Source: Heterocephalus glaber (Eukaryota > Chordata > Mammalia > Rodentia > Bathyergidae). From it: a stretch of 64,000 nt of DNA. The position numbers and the translations under genes are program-made. The DNA is taken from the NCBI RefSeq assembly GCF_000247695.1, contig NW_004624733.1:3976186-4040185 (forward strand). The letters run 5' to 3'. The stretch's first letter is position 1. Every line of letters begins with the position of its first letter. Below the pieces are notes generated by a model, which was not told where the DNA came from, made no database searches, and worked only from the letters and a program-made list of their open reading frames with translations. Below, piece after piece: positions 43,251 through 56,374 of this stretch.

Positions 43251-46200
43251 CCCACCCTTCTCCAGCGATTGCCATTTGCATTGATGGTTTGCAGCAATGG
43301 TTAATAAAACTCCTTGTGTTCTAGTGCAAATCAAGTTTGGATACCAAACTGGATTAGTGGTCTTTATCCTCTTCATGACAATGTACTTGGTGTTAGAAAG
43401 TAAGAGCTAGTTTTACTCAAGAATGTCCTTGATAAAGTAATACAAATTACTGATTTTATTAAATAATGACCTTTGAGAACATGTCTTTTTAATATTCTGG
43501 GTAGCAAAATGAGAAGTGCACATGAAGCACTTCTAATTCAGATAATAGCTGCCTGAAGGAAAAACATGGTTTTTGTTGGAATGTCAAGCTGAACTAGGTC
43601 GTGGAGATAATTTTTATTTGAAAGAACAGCTAGCAGACAATACATGGTTTTTCAGACTAGGGTTTCTGACAGACATACTTACAAAAATGACAGAAGTAAG
43701 GCTAGCACTCGAAGCAAAACAACATAGAGCATTATTTTGTAAATGGTAACATTTGTGTTTTTTTAAAAGGAAAATCAGAATTATGGAAAACTTTATTTGC
43801 TTTTGAAAACTAAATGGCTTCTTTTTAATTAGTCATTCCTGGTAAGATCAGTGGGATTAACAAATGCTGTTTCTTAATGTTTTGTAATAAAACATGTCAA
43901 AATTTTGAAGAGCTTCTTAATTTAATGAATTAATACTTTCAAAATGACCACTAAAGGATGTTAAAAGCACCATAAGCAGTTAAAATTTATTAAAATGGAA
44001 TATAAATGAATAGATTTAAACAAAACATTTTGTAAAAATTGAGATGTTTTCAAATTTGTTATTACTTCTAACTTTTAAAACTCGACCTCTTGTTGAGTTT
44101 TGTGGTAATATCAAAGAATATTCACAACTGTGTGATAGGCTAATAACTGATCTCTCCCATTTCTAAGTACATATCTTCTGAGTCCATAGTGTCCTTGTAT
44201 ACTTCATCCACAATACCTGATCTCAGCAGATTGAACGTGGAAGTATATAGAATTCAAATGTGTACCATTAAACTATATGAACAATTTCCAAATTTAGAAC
44301 AGTATCTTCATGTTAATTTCTTTTTGTTTGAAAACTACAGATTTTATACAGAGTTTTCATGTCAAAATACATTTGTTATTTTTTAAATAAATAATTTTAA
44401 ATAAATATTTTGGTAATGTTTCAGCTTTGATTTGTAATGCAGGCAATCCACAGTCCACACAGTATTACATAACTAATACCCACTCACAGGGGTGTCCTCA
44501 TCATGTTCCATGACTTTGTGATAATCAGAGTGTAATCTCTGACACGCATGAGTTTTGGAACAGGGAAACATACAAAAGGAGAAGGATCACCTCTTCAGTA
44601 AATTTGGATAGATGGAACCCACATAGACACAAGTTATTTGTAATTACGTGTGTAAAATTACCTGGATTCCAAAGTTTAAGGAGTTCTTTCTAAAGAAAAA
44701 TGTCAAGAAGAATGACTGAAGTGATTATAATCTGTCAATACAGGAAGTACTGTTAGCTCCCTTCCCCACAGAAAGAAATACACAATGATCAATTGCTGGT
44801 GTAGGAATAAAAATGGCAAGTCAGGCTAGGAGTCATCAAAGGTGGTGAATTGGTAGAAATCCTTAATGTCTAACGTTTCAAAGTTGGGCTCTTGGTTAGA
44901 GGATGATAATGCCATGAGCTCAAAGAATCTTTTTTTCACTTCATTTCTACCAGATGTTTACCATGTTGAGCCATCAGGATTTCTTGATCCAGCTGCTAAA
45001 CTTGCAGTAGCGTCTCCTGAAGGAATTTTGGAATGTGAGACCATTAGCTCATCCACATGTGGCCAAGATTTTCAACCTAGTCTTAATTGAAACAATTTGT
45101 AATTTTACTAAGAAAGTCTGTGCATGTAATTAATTTATAGACAGTGTTTTAAAATGTAACTAAGATTTTAAGATTTTTAAAGTTTATCCTAAAAAGAAAG
45201 GTTAACATTAATGTGTGATATGAGGATAATGTTTCTATGAATGTTATTTTTTCTCTGACAAAGAAAAACAGTGTATTTGATTTACAGTCTTCAGTCTTAG
45301 TCAGAGTCTATTGCAATTGCTGGAGTCTCTGTCCCAGAAGACCCTTCTCCCACACTTCCCTTGATCATTTGGAATGGCTTTTCTGCACCTAATTTGGTTC
45401 ATGACTTTTCTTTTCCCATTTCAGGGTTTCCTGTTTTTTATTTTCTATTTCTCTTCTCTCACCTTCCTTCTAAGAAAATCATCACATTCTTCCTTTTCTT
45501 TTCAAATGCTTAGTCATCCCCCACTTTAATGTGGCTATTTGTAACCTTCTTGTCCCTCCTCCTAGTAATAGTTTGAGATGTCACCTACGAAATACTTGCC
45601 CATCAGAGTCTTATTGTTTTATGTGAATTCATGGTCACTGAGTTAAACTCAGTTATAAATGATGACATGAAAAAATAACAATGTTATCATTTTTATAATC
45701 CAATGCACAAAGCATGAAGGACTAATCCTACATTATAATTTTAATGCACTATATAGTTTACAAGCCATGTTTATCACCAGTATCTTACTTGGAATGTACA
45801 ACAGCTTCACACAAACAGATATTAAAATGCTAATTCTATTTCCTTCTTTATACAAACAAGTGAAAAATATTCAAAGGTGCCTAAGGTTATATTTTGCAGA
45901 AGCTATAAGACTCATAAGAGACTCAATTTAGTGTTATTTTACCTAGCTCTTACATTCTTATGAGTCCTAGAAAATGAGGATGGAGGAGATAGGTAAAGCC
46001 ATTATCACTGTTTCCCATATAAATACTTATATAATGTATTTTTACAGAAAAATAAAAGCTCAATTACTTGACTCTCCCCTTATCTGGTTGTATGACTGGC
46101 CACACCTTGTGGTTTCCTAGTAATTTTTAAGACTTATTTCCAGAAGATGAAACAGATTCTAGGAGCAGAAATATCAAACTCCTGGAAAGATCTCAAAGAA

Positions 46201-48560
46201 AAATGATGATACAAGGGAGAGATATTTATGCCTGAGTAAACTTTAAAGGAACATGTGTATTTAATTAGCTAAGTAATAAATAATGAGCATATGAAGATAT
46301 TATGAATATTTGAAAGGTACAAATCCTGTATCTGAGCTCAAAGTTGTTAGAAATAACAAAATAAAGAATGAGCAAATGGTTGGGGAAGAAAATTGGAATC
46401 ATCAAAAGGATAGTATCATAGGAGAAATAGTAAACATTTTGCTATGGGTTATTTATATAAGATAAAAAAAAGAATTCATTTACAATCATAAATAACACCC
46501 AAATCTGTGTTTCCTTCTGGCAGTTCCTTGGAAAAGGTATTTGATGAAGAATTGCCTTAGTGACACATGCCTGAACCCCTGAGACTGCTGGAAACACCAG
46601 ACAGGTATTCTGCCAATCTTTTCTCTTGCTCAAAGTTATATGGATCCAAGTTTAATTAACACAGAACAGCATGGACTGAAAGTAAGGTTACCAAAGCCCC
46701 ATTTTAAGGAGGTTTACTCCTTATCCATGAATTGCTGTGCCATTCTCTTAGGAATTATGACATATTCTAGAACAAAATATTGTCTACAAAATCATTGGCA
46801 TATTTGAAAAACACATGTTCACTTATTTAAAGGTTGTGGGTATAAAATGAAAGAAACACTTTTCTTGTTCTTAAACCAAGTCTAAATTTTTATATTTTTT
46901 CCTTTCTTTAACATATCTTTTCTAGCCAGAAAGTGATTTTTTAGTTGTCTGACTCTTTCTTTCCAAATACTCCAGCCACTCTTGTTTTACATTGCATTCC
47001 CACAGCTTCTAGCCTCCCTGCTAATGACTTCCTGCAGGCCTCTTGGATTATATATTTTTATAGTTATATGGCATCAAGAACAAATTTTGACTGGAATAGG
47101 AGAATGAAAGAATAACTTTGGGATTTTTGTTTTTAACATATTTTTCACCTTTTTTGGTATCATATATGGTATATAAATAAATGTATTCACATTTATTCCA
47201 AATTGATTGTACTTGGTCACACAATAATTTGATTGTGGTTTTATGGAGTACCCACTAAGGCATGTACTATTTTAGGTAGAGAAATAAATCTGATACATTC
47301 TCTGTCCCATATAGAGTCATGGTCTTCAAATTTAAAGAGCTCTTATCACATCAAGTTTAATTATTTATGTGTCTAAGAGAGAAGCATAGTATGCCATAAG
47401 AAGATACAGGATGGGGTAACTAACCCAACCAGACGAACAAAGGAGTCTTCCTGACCGGGGAGTATCCTGTTTCAGTATAAGTTCAAGCTTTGTATCAATT
47501 TCCAGTAACAAAATGTATTCTCATTTGGTCACTTTGAAAATATTTGTGATGTAGAGATTATTTCTTACCATTGCTATTTTTTGCGCTTGAGAAAGCAGAT
47601 GTACAAAATTTATGTGACTAGTTTAAGATAGCATAGAGGCTATGGCAATAAGAGTTTAGTCTATAAGTATAAAATTCTTCCTATTATGTCATGTTTAGAA
47701 ACAACTGTCTGTTAGTTATTTTAGAGTCCATAGCATTATCATGATTAAGGGCAGCACTGAATCTCAGTGTCCGTCTTCTAAATAAAAGCTGCAGAAAAAT
47801 AGTGCATGTCTGAGATTCACATTTTTACCACAGGGGGCTGATGACAAGTTTTTTGTTTTACCAGCAGGTATAGACTAAAGATATTCCACTTTCATCCATT
47901 TTTCATCCATTTAGTTTGCGTTCATTTGAACAAGACAATCCACTTTTCTTTAAGTGCACTTTGACATGGACCTCAATAAAACAAACATTCTGTTGTATGG
48001 TTCAGCATGTCTGCTGTTATTAATTTCACTAGTGAACAAGCATCACTTTTTCATTTTTCATTTTTGGGTAAACATATACTTCTGATTAAAGCCTAGAGGA
48101 AGATTGTTTTCTGGTACAGAATTGAGACAAACAGAGAAACTGGCTGTTATTTCCAAATGCCTGGCTCAAGAAATCAGCCTATCAATTTCTAAGTGTGTGA
48201 GTATAACAAATGTGGTTTAAACAGTTGTTATTAATATCTGTTTCTTCAGCTCTCTGAGGTCACTGATTCTTTGAATGTCTCTGTTAAAAAAAAGAGCCAA
48301 AGATTTGAAAGCTATTTCTGACTGGGAGGTGGAAGACTTCACTTTACCATTTGTAGACTTCTGTTTTTTGGAATAGGAGACCTATTTTTAATGTCCATTT
48401 TTATACAGAAAACTCATATCTGAATTCTTATAATGCTTAGACATTATATCCATTGGAAAATTCAGTTTTTGTGTAGGAGCTTGTCATCCTGGACTGTCCC
48501 TGAATAGTTTGGTTGGATGTCATCCATATCCAGGAAGTGAGATTAAATGAATTTAACATA
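43251..48560. other. Large unassigned AT-rich block
   Basis: I find no gene, RNA gene or securely named repeat. A 74-codon frame at 44866-45090 has a readable opposite strand too, and no motif. The stretch 47220-47480 ('ccactaaggcatgtactatt') recalls an old L2/MIR-type fragment. A direct repeat 'tttttcatttttcatttttggg' lies at about 48047-48068. T-rich text at 46870-47000 could be old L1. All of these are too weak to list separately. Confidence 0.4.
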
Positions 48561-48614
48561 AGTGCTAAGTATCCATGGCAGTATCAGACATTTCTCAGTA
48601 GTTGACAGGATGAT

Positions 48615-49800
48615 GTGACTATAGACTGTCTAAGTGAAGAAGATTTAGTAGAACAGTTTCAATTATGTACCCAAAGAAAGATTTTGGACCAAATGCAACC
48701 TCATCAAATGCAGTTCAGTGGCTCTAAAAGTAGGTGTAAATGTACTGGAACCAGGAATTGTAGACCGTGTAATTTGAAAATGTTCATCATTCAGTATACT
48801 TTGAAGATTATGGAACAGGCCAGCCTTGTTAAGTATGTTAGTATAAAAAGTCACATTTTTGACTAAACATAAAGGAAGGACAAGTTATCAGTGTTGTCTT
48901 TTGCTTCAATGTGAAAATAAAATGTACAATGTGGCAATGTAATACATTCAGGTATTGCAACAAAACTTTATTCTTCCTAATGTAATCAGCTGAAAAGATA
49001 TAACTAAAACATAATTTATCTCATTTTTCCTATGTTGATCTTAAAATTATTCCTGAAGGTGATGTGTTTTCAGTCTTTTATTCATTTAACAAATATTTAT
49101 GAGTGCCTGCTAGTTGTTTGTCATCTGAAGAATATAGACCAACATAAACATGCTGGGTATGGGAAGACCGAGCTTAGTTAGTAAATGGTTACCTTCATTT
49201 TCTGAGAATAAAATAAGTGGAATGAACTGTGTACCAAGATAATGAAGAATGTGAAAAAAGGTGTACATCCTCACAGTCTGATACCACCACAAATATTAGT
49301 CAATGTCACTCTATTCAAAGGAGAAAAAATCCTGAGGTGGTTTTTCGTGCTGCAAATGTGTCAGTTGTTTTGTTTGTTTTCAGTATGGGGGCCAATTTAG
49401 ATTCTTCAGAAGCTAACAAGCAGAATTTTTCACCTCATGGAATAATATCTATCAGAACAGTAGCCCAAAGAGTCCACATTTCCTAGCATTGTCTTTCCTT
49501 AAATGAACGGTTGCATAAAGTGGACTGGGCTATGAGTAGTTTAAACATAATGAGAAGAATATTTACTTCTTTCACCTCTCAAAACACAGAACAATTGTCA
49601 CAGCTGTACTGTGAATTAACCGTCAATTCCTCACACCCTGAAAGAAGAACTAATCTTCCAAAAAGTGAATGCCCGAAGTTTACCATATTTTGACATTGAT
49701 GGAGAAGAGGACGATGCCAAGCTTCTCTGCTGGCTCATTGTCCAGGCCTTTCAGCAGATAGCCTGTCACTCTCATGAAAGGAACACCTTATTATATTGCC
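48615..49800 (+). pseudogene. Possible coding-derived relic, source gene not recognised
   Basis: Several consecutive plus-strand open segments (48615-48866, 49229-49486, 49511-49693 and a short one at about 49680-49785) have codon-like composition and protein-like translations. These include an acidic D-I-D-G-E-E-D-D-A-K-L-L stretch at about 49694-49730 that is out of frame with the preceding segment. Small frame shifts and stop codons separate them. No introns are evident, which would suit a processed pseudogene, but I cannot name a parent gene and see no clean poly(A) tail or target duplication. Chance open frames in AT-rich DNA, or an unrecognised repeat, remain good alternatives. Confidence 0.25.
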
Positions 49801-50404
49801 AGTAGAAATGCAGACCGATTCAATACCTATTGTGAGAAACTCGTGATAAAAACAACATTCTTAATGGTGTTTATCCTACCATACTACCATCAACAATACA
49901 GAGGTTATTTTACTGTAGCATTATTTAAAATTATAAAATATTGGAAGTCATTTAAAAATTCAAGAACACAGCATTGAATAAACTATGATACAAAGCAAGA
50001 TTACAATGGAGCATTTCAGAGTTATAAAACAAAACTAAGATTACCTGTGCAAACTGATAAAATAGGATTTCCTAGCGATATTAATAGAGTTTCAAAGAGA
50101 TAGTTTGTATAAGAAGGAAATAAAGGAACACATATTTCTACTAATTATCTCAAAAAGAACATTGGAAAGTTGAAATACTAAATAATTAGGTTAGGTGGAA
50201 TATTGAAAGAACATAGGAGGAAATAATACTTCTCTGAGTGTATCTTTTGTAAACTGAATTTGAAAGTATGTCTATAATTTTCAAACTCAAACAATAAAGT
50301 AGAATTAATATGAATGGAAAGGAGGGAACCCTTCAAAACTGAGAAGAAATTGAAATAACTTTTAATTTTGACAGTCTCCTCAGCAAAAACTATAACCATG
50401 CTGA

Positions 50405-50480
50405 AGGGAGAAAGAATGCAAGAAAGAAAGAAAGATAGAAAAGGAAGTGAGGGAGGGAGGGAAGAGGGAAGGAAAGCAGT
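50405..50480. repeat. GAAA/GGGA purine-rich low-complexity tract
   Basis: Runs of AGAA and GGGAGGGAGG units over about 75 bases. They create a lysine/arginine/glutamate-rich frame that is not a gene. Confidence 0.92.
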
Positions 50481-50724
50481 CTGGCAAAAGTCCAGCAGGA
50501 AAACTGATCTAAGTGGTTTATTTATGCAGTATTTGATTATATGGCCTCATTCTTGGGCAAGGTAGGGTGTGACAAGGGGAAGAATTGGTAATGAATCGTG
50601 AACAGCTTTTAGTACTTTTTGCTTACTGAATTGGTGTAAGCGAAGGTGTTCTTATTTTGCATACCGTATTAAATTTGGACTGAAGAAATGAGTGAATGTG
50701 TTTGATTGTTTTTAAATGGCATAT

Positions 50725-50785
50725 AGGATCAAATCCACAGTTTGATATGCCAGGGCTCTACCAAAGAGCTACACCCTCAGCTCCA
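50725..50785 (-). mobile_element. ID SINE fragment (inverted)
   Basis: The reverse complement gives 'ggagctgagggtgtagctct' (A box region), then 'tggtagagccctggcatatc' and 'gtggatttgatcc'. Both ends are eroded, and the tail is not clear. Confidence 0.7.
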
Positions 50786-52074
50786 TCTGTTGATTTTTGT
50801 TGTCAGTGAGATTTCCCAATGCGGAGAAAGGGATATTCAAGTATAAAATTGGGTAAGCTAGTTCTGTGGATTGGAATTGGAACTTGTATATGTGTTTGTA
50901 TGTATATTTCTATGTCTCTCTTCACATGTGCATTTGTGCATGTGTTTTCTATGAAGTATGTAATCCTAGTTGTCTTCTAAAATGGTAAAGAAGTAAAGAC
51001 ACCCACCACCAGTGAACATTTCAGGAGCTGAGGTTTTGGCCTCTGATTTTATCACCCACTAGAACAAATAAGGACTCCTTAGAGAGATAGATAGTTCATA
51101 CTGGAGCTGGTACAGAACAGGTACAAGATAAGCCTAGTATCCTTGCACTACCAGAATCACAGAAATTGCAAAAGAAAAAAAAAATTGCAGAATACCAGGT
51201 GTTTATTTTTAAAACCAAATCAAACATGGTTCACCATGTATCTCTCAAACATTTCCATAGTGACCTGTGAAAATAATGACCTGTTATCATCCAGTTCCCA
51301 ATATCCTTGTGTTTTTTGCCCTCATCAGTGGAAGGGCAGTTTCCATTCAAGCCAGCTCTGCCTCCTCTTGCTGATATGCTGCACACAGACCTCAATTTAG
51401 GCTGATCTAACAGTCCCTGCCCTTGCAACTGTAGAGCCCAACAGCTACTGGGTGTCACCATATACAGCCCCCAAATTTTTGGGAAACAGGCAAATTCTCT
51501 GTTTTCTCTTTGCTTTATGTGTCCTTGCATGTCTGTGTACATGCATATGTGTTTTACATGCATTCATGCACACTAACAACTGTCTCTGACAAGGTCTTCA
51601 ATATTGACTCCAAAATTCAAGTTGGTTTTAATAATATAAGCTTGAGTCCAAACAGGTGATGAAAATTCTTATTGTCCTGTAAAATTAGACATAAATGTGC
51701 ACAGTACTGTATGATATAGTATAATACTAAAATCACTGATTTTACTTCTGATTATTCAAATTCTTTATTTCTTCCTAATCCAAATCTTGAAAAATAAACT
51801 ATCAAATGCCACCTTTTAACTATATAACAGCTGTGCAGCTACCAAAGATTTCCTTGCTTTCAAACTTTCCTTGCTTTTCAAAATACCCCTGCTTTGCTTG
51901 TCATGTGCTTATCCAGTTTTTCTGGCTACTTTTTGAAGTAGTTCTTAAGCTCCTCTTTTGTGAGTGTCTTTATGAGTTGTGATAAAAAAATTCAGTAAAT
52001 ATATCTGTTTCACGCCATCTAACTAAAAGGCAGGCTGATAAAAATTATTACTGTGTAATAATCTTCACTTATTC
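50786..52074. other. Unassigned DNA
   Basis: No gene or named repeat. The 110-codon minus frame at 51231-51563 has no motif and I regard it as chance. Confidence 0.4.
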
Positions 52075-52352
52075 AGTGCATATGGCACAATGCAACAGCT
52101 GGCTCTTCTCCAAAGTCCAAGTGACTACAAGAGGAAAACACTTTGAAACTATTCATAACATTGAGGGCATGACAGCACAACTAAAGATAGTCGTGAAAGA
52201 GAATTTCCAGAACTGCTTCAAACAGTGGCAAAATAATAAGATAAGAGTGCTCAAAATAAGGGCATGATTGTGATGGGTATTAATTGCAATATGACTTTTA
52301 CTATAACATTTTTAATGGAAGTAGTCCCCATATTATTCAATCACACCTTGTA
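52075..52352 (+). pseudogene. Second mariner transposase fossil (C-terminal end)
   Basis: From about 52100 the translation reads W-L-F-S-K-V-Q, then G-K-H-F-E-T-I, and later E-N-F-Q-N-C-F-K-Q-W-Q. This is the C-terminal part of the same mariner group as the copy at 2080 (family members read about F-L-F-P-K-L-K, G-R-R-F-E-T-I, D-F-Q-x-C-F-x-x-W). The frame stops at 52267. The tail 'aatcacaccttgtac' (52339-52353) parallels 'gatcacacctcatg' at the end of the first copy, the likely 3' inverted repeat. Only about 280 bases remain. Confidence 0.8.
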
Positions 52353-54221
52353 CATTTGTCTCAAAAGGAGTTTCGTCTTTGGACAATGAAGATGGAAAGA
52401 TCTGCAGGCTGCAGCAAGGCTATCAACTCTTCACGTTGTCTGGTGGCAGCCCTCCTTTGATAGGCATTCTCTTAATTGGAGCTTAAATAGTGATTCCCAA
52501 TGGCTTGAAACGCTTCTTCATTTTACTATATTGGTAAGAAATTTTATTTTGTGCGAAGTCATGAAATATGACAAATGACTCATCACTATTTTTTGGGTTT
52601 TATATAAAATTAGATAAGCCTAAAATTTTATGACATTTTTTTTCTTTTGTGAAAATTCAATGTAGATGCTGCAGAGGGTATGGGAACAAAAAATAGCCAA
52701 GCCATACTTTACAGCACCAATCTATTCAGCTCCCTAGAGTTTTAGAACATGCAGGGAATGTACTATTTATGTTGATGATGACATCAGTCACTTGACACAT
52801 AAAGTCATCCATGTTTTAGAGTGATTGGTTTAGAAAAACTTGGCATGGACAAAGAAAAATATATGTTTAAGAAACATTTTTCAAACTTTAAATTATGTAG
52901 AAAAATGTATAATTTACTATTCAATAACTATGAAATGATTCCCACAAAGGAATCTCCAGCAATCAATCTTAAAATACTTGCAAAGCATGAAAAACACATT
53001 CAAGTCAAGGGTTCCTAAACTCCTATTAATAATGTGAACATTGAACATGTATAAATAATTTTAGTGTTGTTACTAACATTAAAATTTGTCTATGAGAAAT
53101 AGGTGTGATTCTATCTTCCAGAGATTTGACTTCAGAGGATAACACACTATTGACAGGTCATAAAGCGGAATGTTTCTGCTAACTGCCATAGGCCTCTGGA
53201 GGTTGCTGTTATCATCCTGGAGGAGGATTTGAGCACCATCAGTCTTATTTTCTAAGTGCATGTCAGAAAGACTGACCAAATTTCTCCACAGGTATTCCCA
53301 CACAGCTCTGGGGAATCCCAGACAGGAGATTCATTCCAAAAATAAAGAAGTCTGCAGTTGCTGCTTTTGTAAAATGGTTTTGTGTCACTTTTATTAACTT
53401 CAGCCTTTTGAAAGCAAATGGAGAACACTCTATCATGTCAGGCAAGAGTCAAGGCTATCAAAAACATTGCACCACAGTATATATATGTCCTTGAATGCAC
53501 AGAATTTTGTTGCATAGAGATAACAGATAAAAAAGAAAGCTTCTGTCTGCTGCAGGAGTAAAGAGAGTTGTCCAGACTGGAATTGCACACAAGTCCTGCT
53601 AATCTGAAAAGCCCAATTCAAAGAAATGTGGGCATAAGGAGGTCTAAAGACAAGGGATGAAATTTTCAAAAGAGAAAGAAAAAACTAAGATAGTAAGAAT
53701 AATTTAAATGTAAAAGAAATATGCTATAACCAATCAAAGCAAAATATAAAAGGAAGAGGCAGTACTTCATGAGATTAAGATGTGAGAATTACCTAGAACT
53801 CAAAGGTAATTATAAAAATCTGTTTTGCCATAAATTTGGGGTCATACATAATGCTGTGTGTTCCAACTACATTTGCTTTTAAAGAGTACAGTATGTAAAA
53901 CTCACCTAACTCTTGCATTTTAATGGTCCTAAGAGGTATGCTGAAATGAATAGATATGAAAGCTTTCTACATTAACTTTCACCCATTTCATTATAAATAA
54001 AAGGTTACAAATTCCCTGATGCCATTCAAAAGTATTTGTGCAAAGTAACTCAGATACAAACCAAGTAGTCTGGTTTATGTTCTATTGTTTGCAAAACATA
54101 TACTTTCTTCACAGTTTTATCAAAAGAAAACTTTTGTCTCTTACCTGTCTAAATTATTATAAATTATTTTTAATGGGGGGGTCTTATGAATTATTACATA
54201 AATCTTTAATAATTTAAATTT
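52353..54221. other. Unassigned DNA
   Basis: No confident gene or repeat. Between 53079 and 53669 three overlapping minus-strand frames (74, 60 and 78 codons) are open, with no motif that I know. A diverged repeat is as likely as a coding relic. Confidence 0.35.
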
Positions 54222-54230
54222 AGTGCATTG

Positions 54231-54394
54231 TAGCCAGGCATGGTAGCACATAACTGTCATCCCCACACTCAGGAGACTGAGGCAGGAGAATCAGCATGAG
54301 TTCGGGGCCAGCCTGAACTACATACTAAGATCCTTTCTCAAACTTCTCCCTGCCAAACAAGATAAACAAAATAAACAAACAAACAAATACCCAC
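54231..54394 (+). mobile_element. B1 SINE with target duplication
   Basis: The body runs 'agccaggcatggtagcacat' (54232-54251), 'actcaggagactgaggcagg' (54268-54287) and 'gttcggggccagcctgaact', without an ID half, and ends in a tail with AAAC repeats. The nine bases 'agtgcattg' occur immediately before (54222-54230) and after (54395-54403). Intact flanks suggest a comparatively recent insertion. Confidence 0.93.
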
Positions 54395-54739
54395 AGTGCA
54401 TTGCACATTGTGGTCATTAGCCTAGGATGATAATGGAAATTTTAAAGTGTACTTCTAAGAATATTTGAAATGAGTGAGGGGTGTGTATATGGTCATGTAT
54501 GTACATGCAAATGCATGGGAAGTAAAATAAACAATAGGTTTAATATTTTTTCACAATATGTGTTTTTAAAAATAGGATAAAATTTAATTCTTTTGATTTG
54601 AATTCTTTTTCACTTTGTATTTCTTGTTATTCTATTTTTAAGTGACATCTATATAAAAATATTATCTGATAAACTATGAACTTTTTAATCACAAAACTCA
54701 AGTTTCATAAAACTCAGAGACTCCTAGAACACACACTAG

Positions 54740-55410
54740 GGAAATGACAGTTTCTTCACTAACTGGTTCTGGCCATATTGGAAATATATATGCAAAAGAA
54801 TGAAACTAGATCCCTTTCTCTTAGCATACTCAAAAATATCCTCAAAATGTATCAAAAACCAAAGTCTTAAACCTGAGACTATGAAATTACAAGAAAACAG
54901 AGAAATAACTCATGACCTTGGTGTAGGCAATGATTTTTAAGTAGGACCCCCCAAAGGCAACAAAAATAAAAATAAACTAAGGATATTAAATGAAATTAAG
55001 GATCTTTTTCACAGCAAAGGAAATAACAAAATTAAGAGAAAATCTACAGAATGGGAGAAAATATTTTCAAACTATTTTTCTGGTAAGATATTGAGTCCAG
55101 AATATATGGACTCATAAGTCTGAACGCCAAAATACCAAAAAATCAACTTCAAAATGTAATAAAGAACTAGATTCTTCTCATAAGAAGATCTACAGATAGC
55201 CACCAAGTATTTGAAACAATGCTTGATCTTACCGGTCATTAGGGAAATGCAAATAAAAATCACAATGAGGTATTACCTCATCCTAGTTAAAATTGCTATC
55301 ATAAAAAAGACAAAAAATAACACACACTGGCTGGGATACAGAGAAAGTGGAATTCTTATACACTGTTGGTGGGAATGTAAATTAGTATATTATAGAAATT
55401 ATTATTTTAA
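54740..55410 (+). mobile_element. L1 ORF2 C-terminal fragment, sense
   Basis: Plus-strand blocks typical of the 3' third of L1 ORF2: 'gaatgaaactagatcccttt' (54800-54819), 'tatcaaaaaccaaagtctta' in part, 'aatgggagaaaatattttca' (55051-55070), 'gggaaatgcaaataaaaatc' (55243-55262), 'cacaatgaggtattacctca' and 'cactgttggtgggaatgtaa' (55361-55380). It ends just before the 3' end of ORF2. Stops and shifts show it is dead. Confidence 0.93.
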
Positions 55411-55429
55411 ATGAGTAGATTCTGGAAAG

Positions 55430-56224
55430 GTGACAAAATGGGAAGGAATGGGGACTTATTTCCTGAATGATGCAATACTTGCACTGGGAAAATTTGTCTG
55501 ATATAACTGATTTGGGAAACATGGACTCTACTAAAGTCTTGAACAGTAAATTTTAGTAAGTTTGGTCAATACCCGACCTACTCACAATAGCAGCTAAGTG
55601 CCCCCAACAGCTTCTCCCTGTTACAGATGGCTGTGTGTATACTTAGGGACAGTGTTCACTCAGCTCATAGGAACCCAGAGGCGTCAAAAGCACGTTGTTC
55701 TCCAGAACTCAGGGATCTGTGCTCAGGTTACAAAGAGACCGACAGGCATTGTTTTCCTCACCTTCTTCACTGTTTTAACCACTTTCCCTTCTGGCTGAAG
55801 TGACTCCCAAGACCTTTAAAGACAACTGCTCTCTTTTTCTATCCTTTCATTTTTCCCTTTCTCTAATTTTGGGAAGGAGACATTCAAGAGTGGGACATTG
55901 AAAAGCATATGAGAATTTACCATGCTACAAGCTCAGGAAAGGCCTTAGATTTACACAAAAGACTGATGGTTTGCAAGAGACAACTTACAATAATTTTTAA
56001 AACCTAAATTGATAAAGAAAAAATAGAAAACCATGAGGAGTAAAATCTGATTTTCAGAGATGCTAAATTATTAGATTAAAAGGTCCAGTTTTCAGCAGCA
56101 ATAACTAAAAAAAAAATCACAAAACACAGAGAAACAGGAAAGTGTAGCCTACATAAAAATAAATTAGAAATTAACAGATACTGTCCCTGAAAAATGTCCT
56201 GATGGCAGATATGAGACAAAAGAC
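55430..56224 (+). mobile_element. L1M 5' region, sense
   Basis: Phrases such as 'gagaatttaccatgctacaa' (55911-55930), 'ggccttagatttacacaaaa', 'acagagaaacaggaaagtgt' (56127-56146) and 'ttaacagatactgtccctga' (56172-56191) fit the 5' UTR and start of ORF1 of old L1M elements. It is interrupted by the inverted B1-like element and resumes at 56375. It follows directly on a 3' ORF2 fragment, so the two cannot be one uninterrupted L1 in normal order. Confidence 0.65.
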
Positions 56225-56238
56225 TAGAAACCACCTGG

Positions 56239-56372
56239 TTTTTGTTTGTTTGTTTTTATTAAATAACCTCTTGCTATATTTCTCAGGCTAGTTCTAAATG
56301 CCTGGGGTCAAGTGATCCTCCTGCCTTAATTTCCTAGATTCTGGATATACACTATGAACTTCTGAGCCTGGC
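56239..56372 (-). mobile_element. B1/7SL-type monomer SINE (inverted)
   Basis: Plus-strand text begins with a T-rich tail (56239-56259), then 'ctcttgctatatttctcagg' (56269-56288), 'ctagttctaaatgcctgggg' (56289-56308), 'tcaagtgatcctcctgcctt' (56309-56328) and ends near 'gagcctggc'. This is the reverse complement of a 7SL RNA-derived monomer. It keeps the long form without the rodent B1 deletion that I would expect, so it may be an early B1/proto-B1 or FLAM-like copy. Confidence 0.8.
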
Positions 56373-56374
56373 AA

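Noticed and set aside
44866..45090. 74-codon plus frame and a nearly open minus reading of the same segment
   Set aside because: Neither strand shows a known domain. Both-strand openness suggests composition and not selection.
51231..51563. 110-codon minus-strand frame
   Set aside because: No motif, no start context, no splice support; another open frame overlaps it on the plus strand. Treated as chance.
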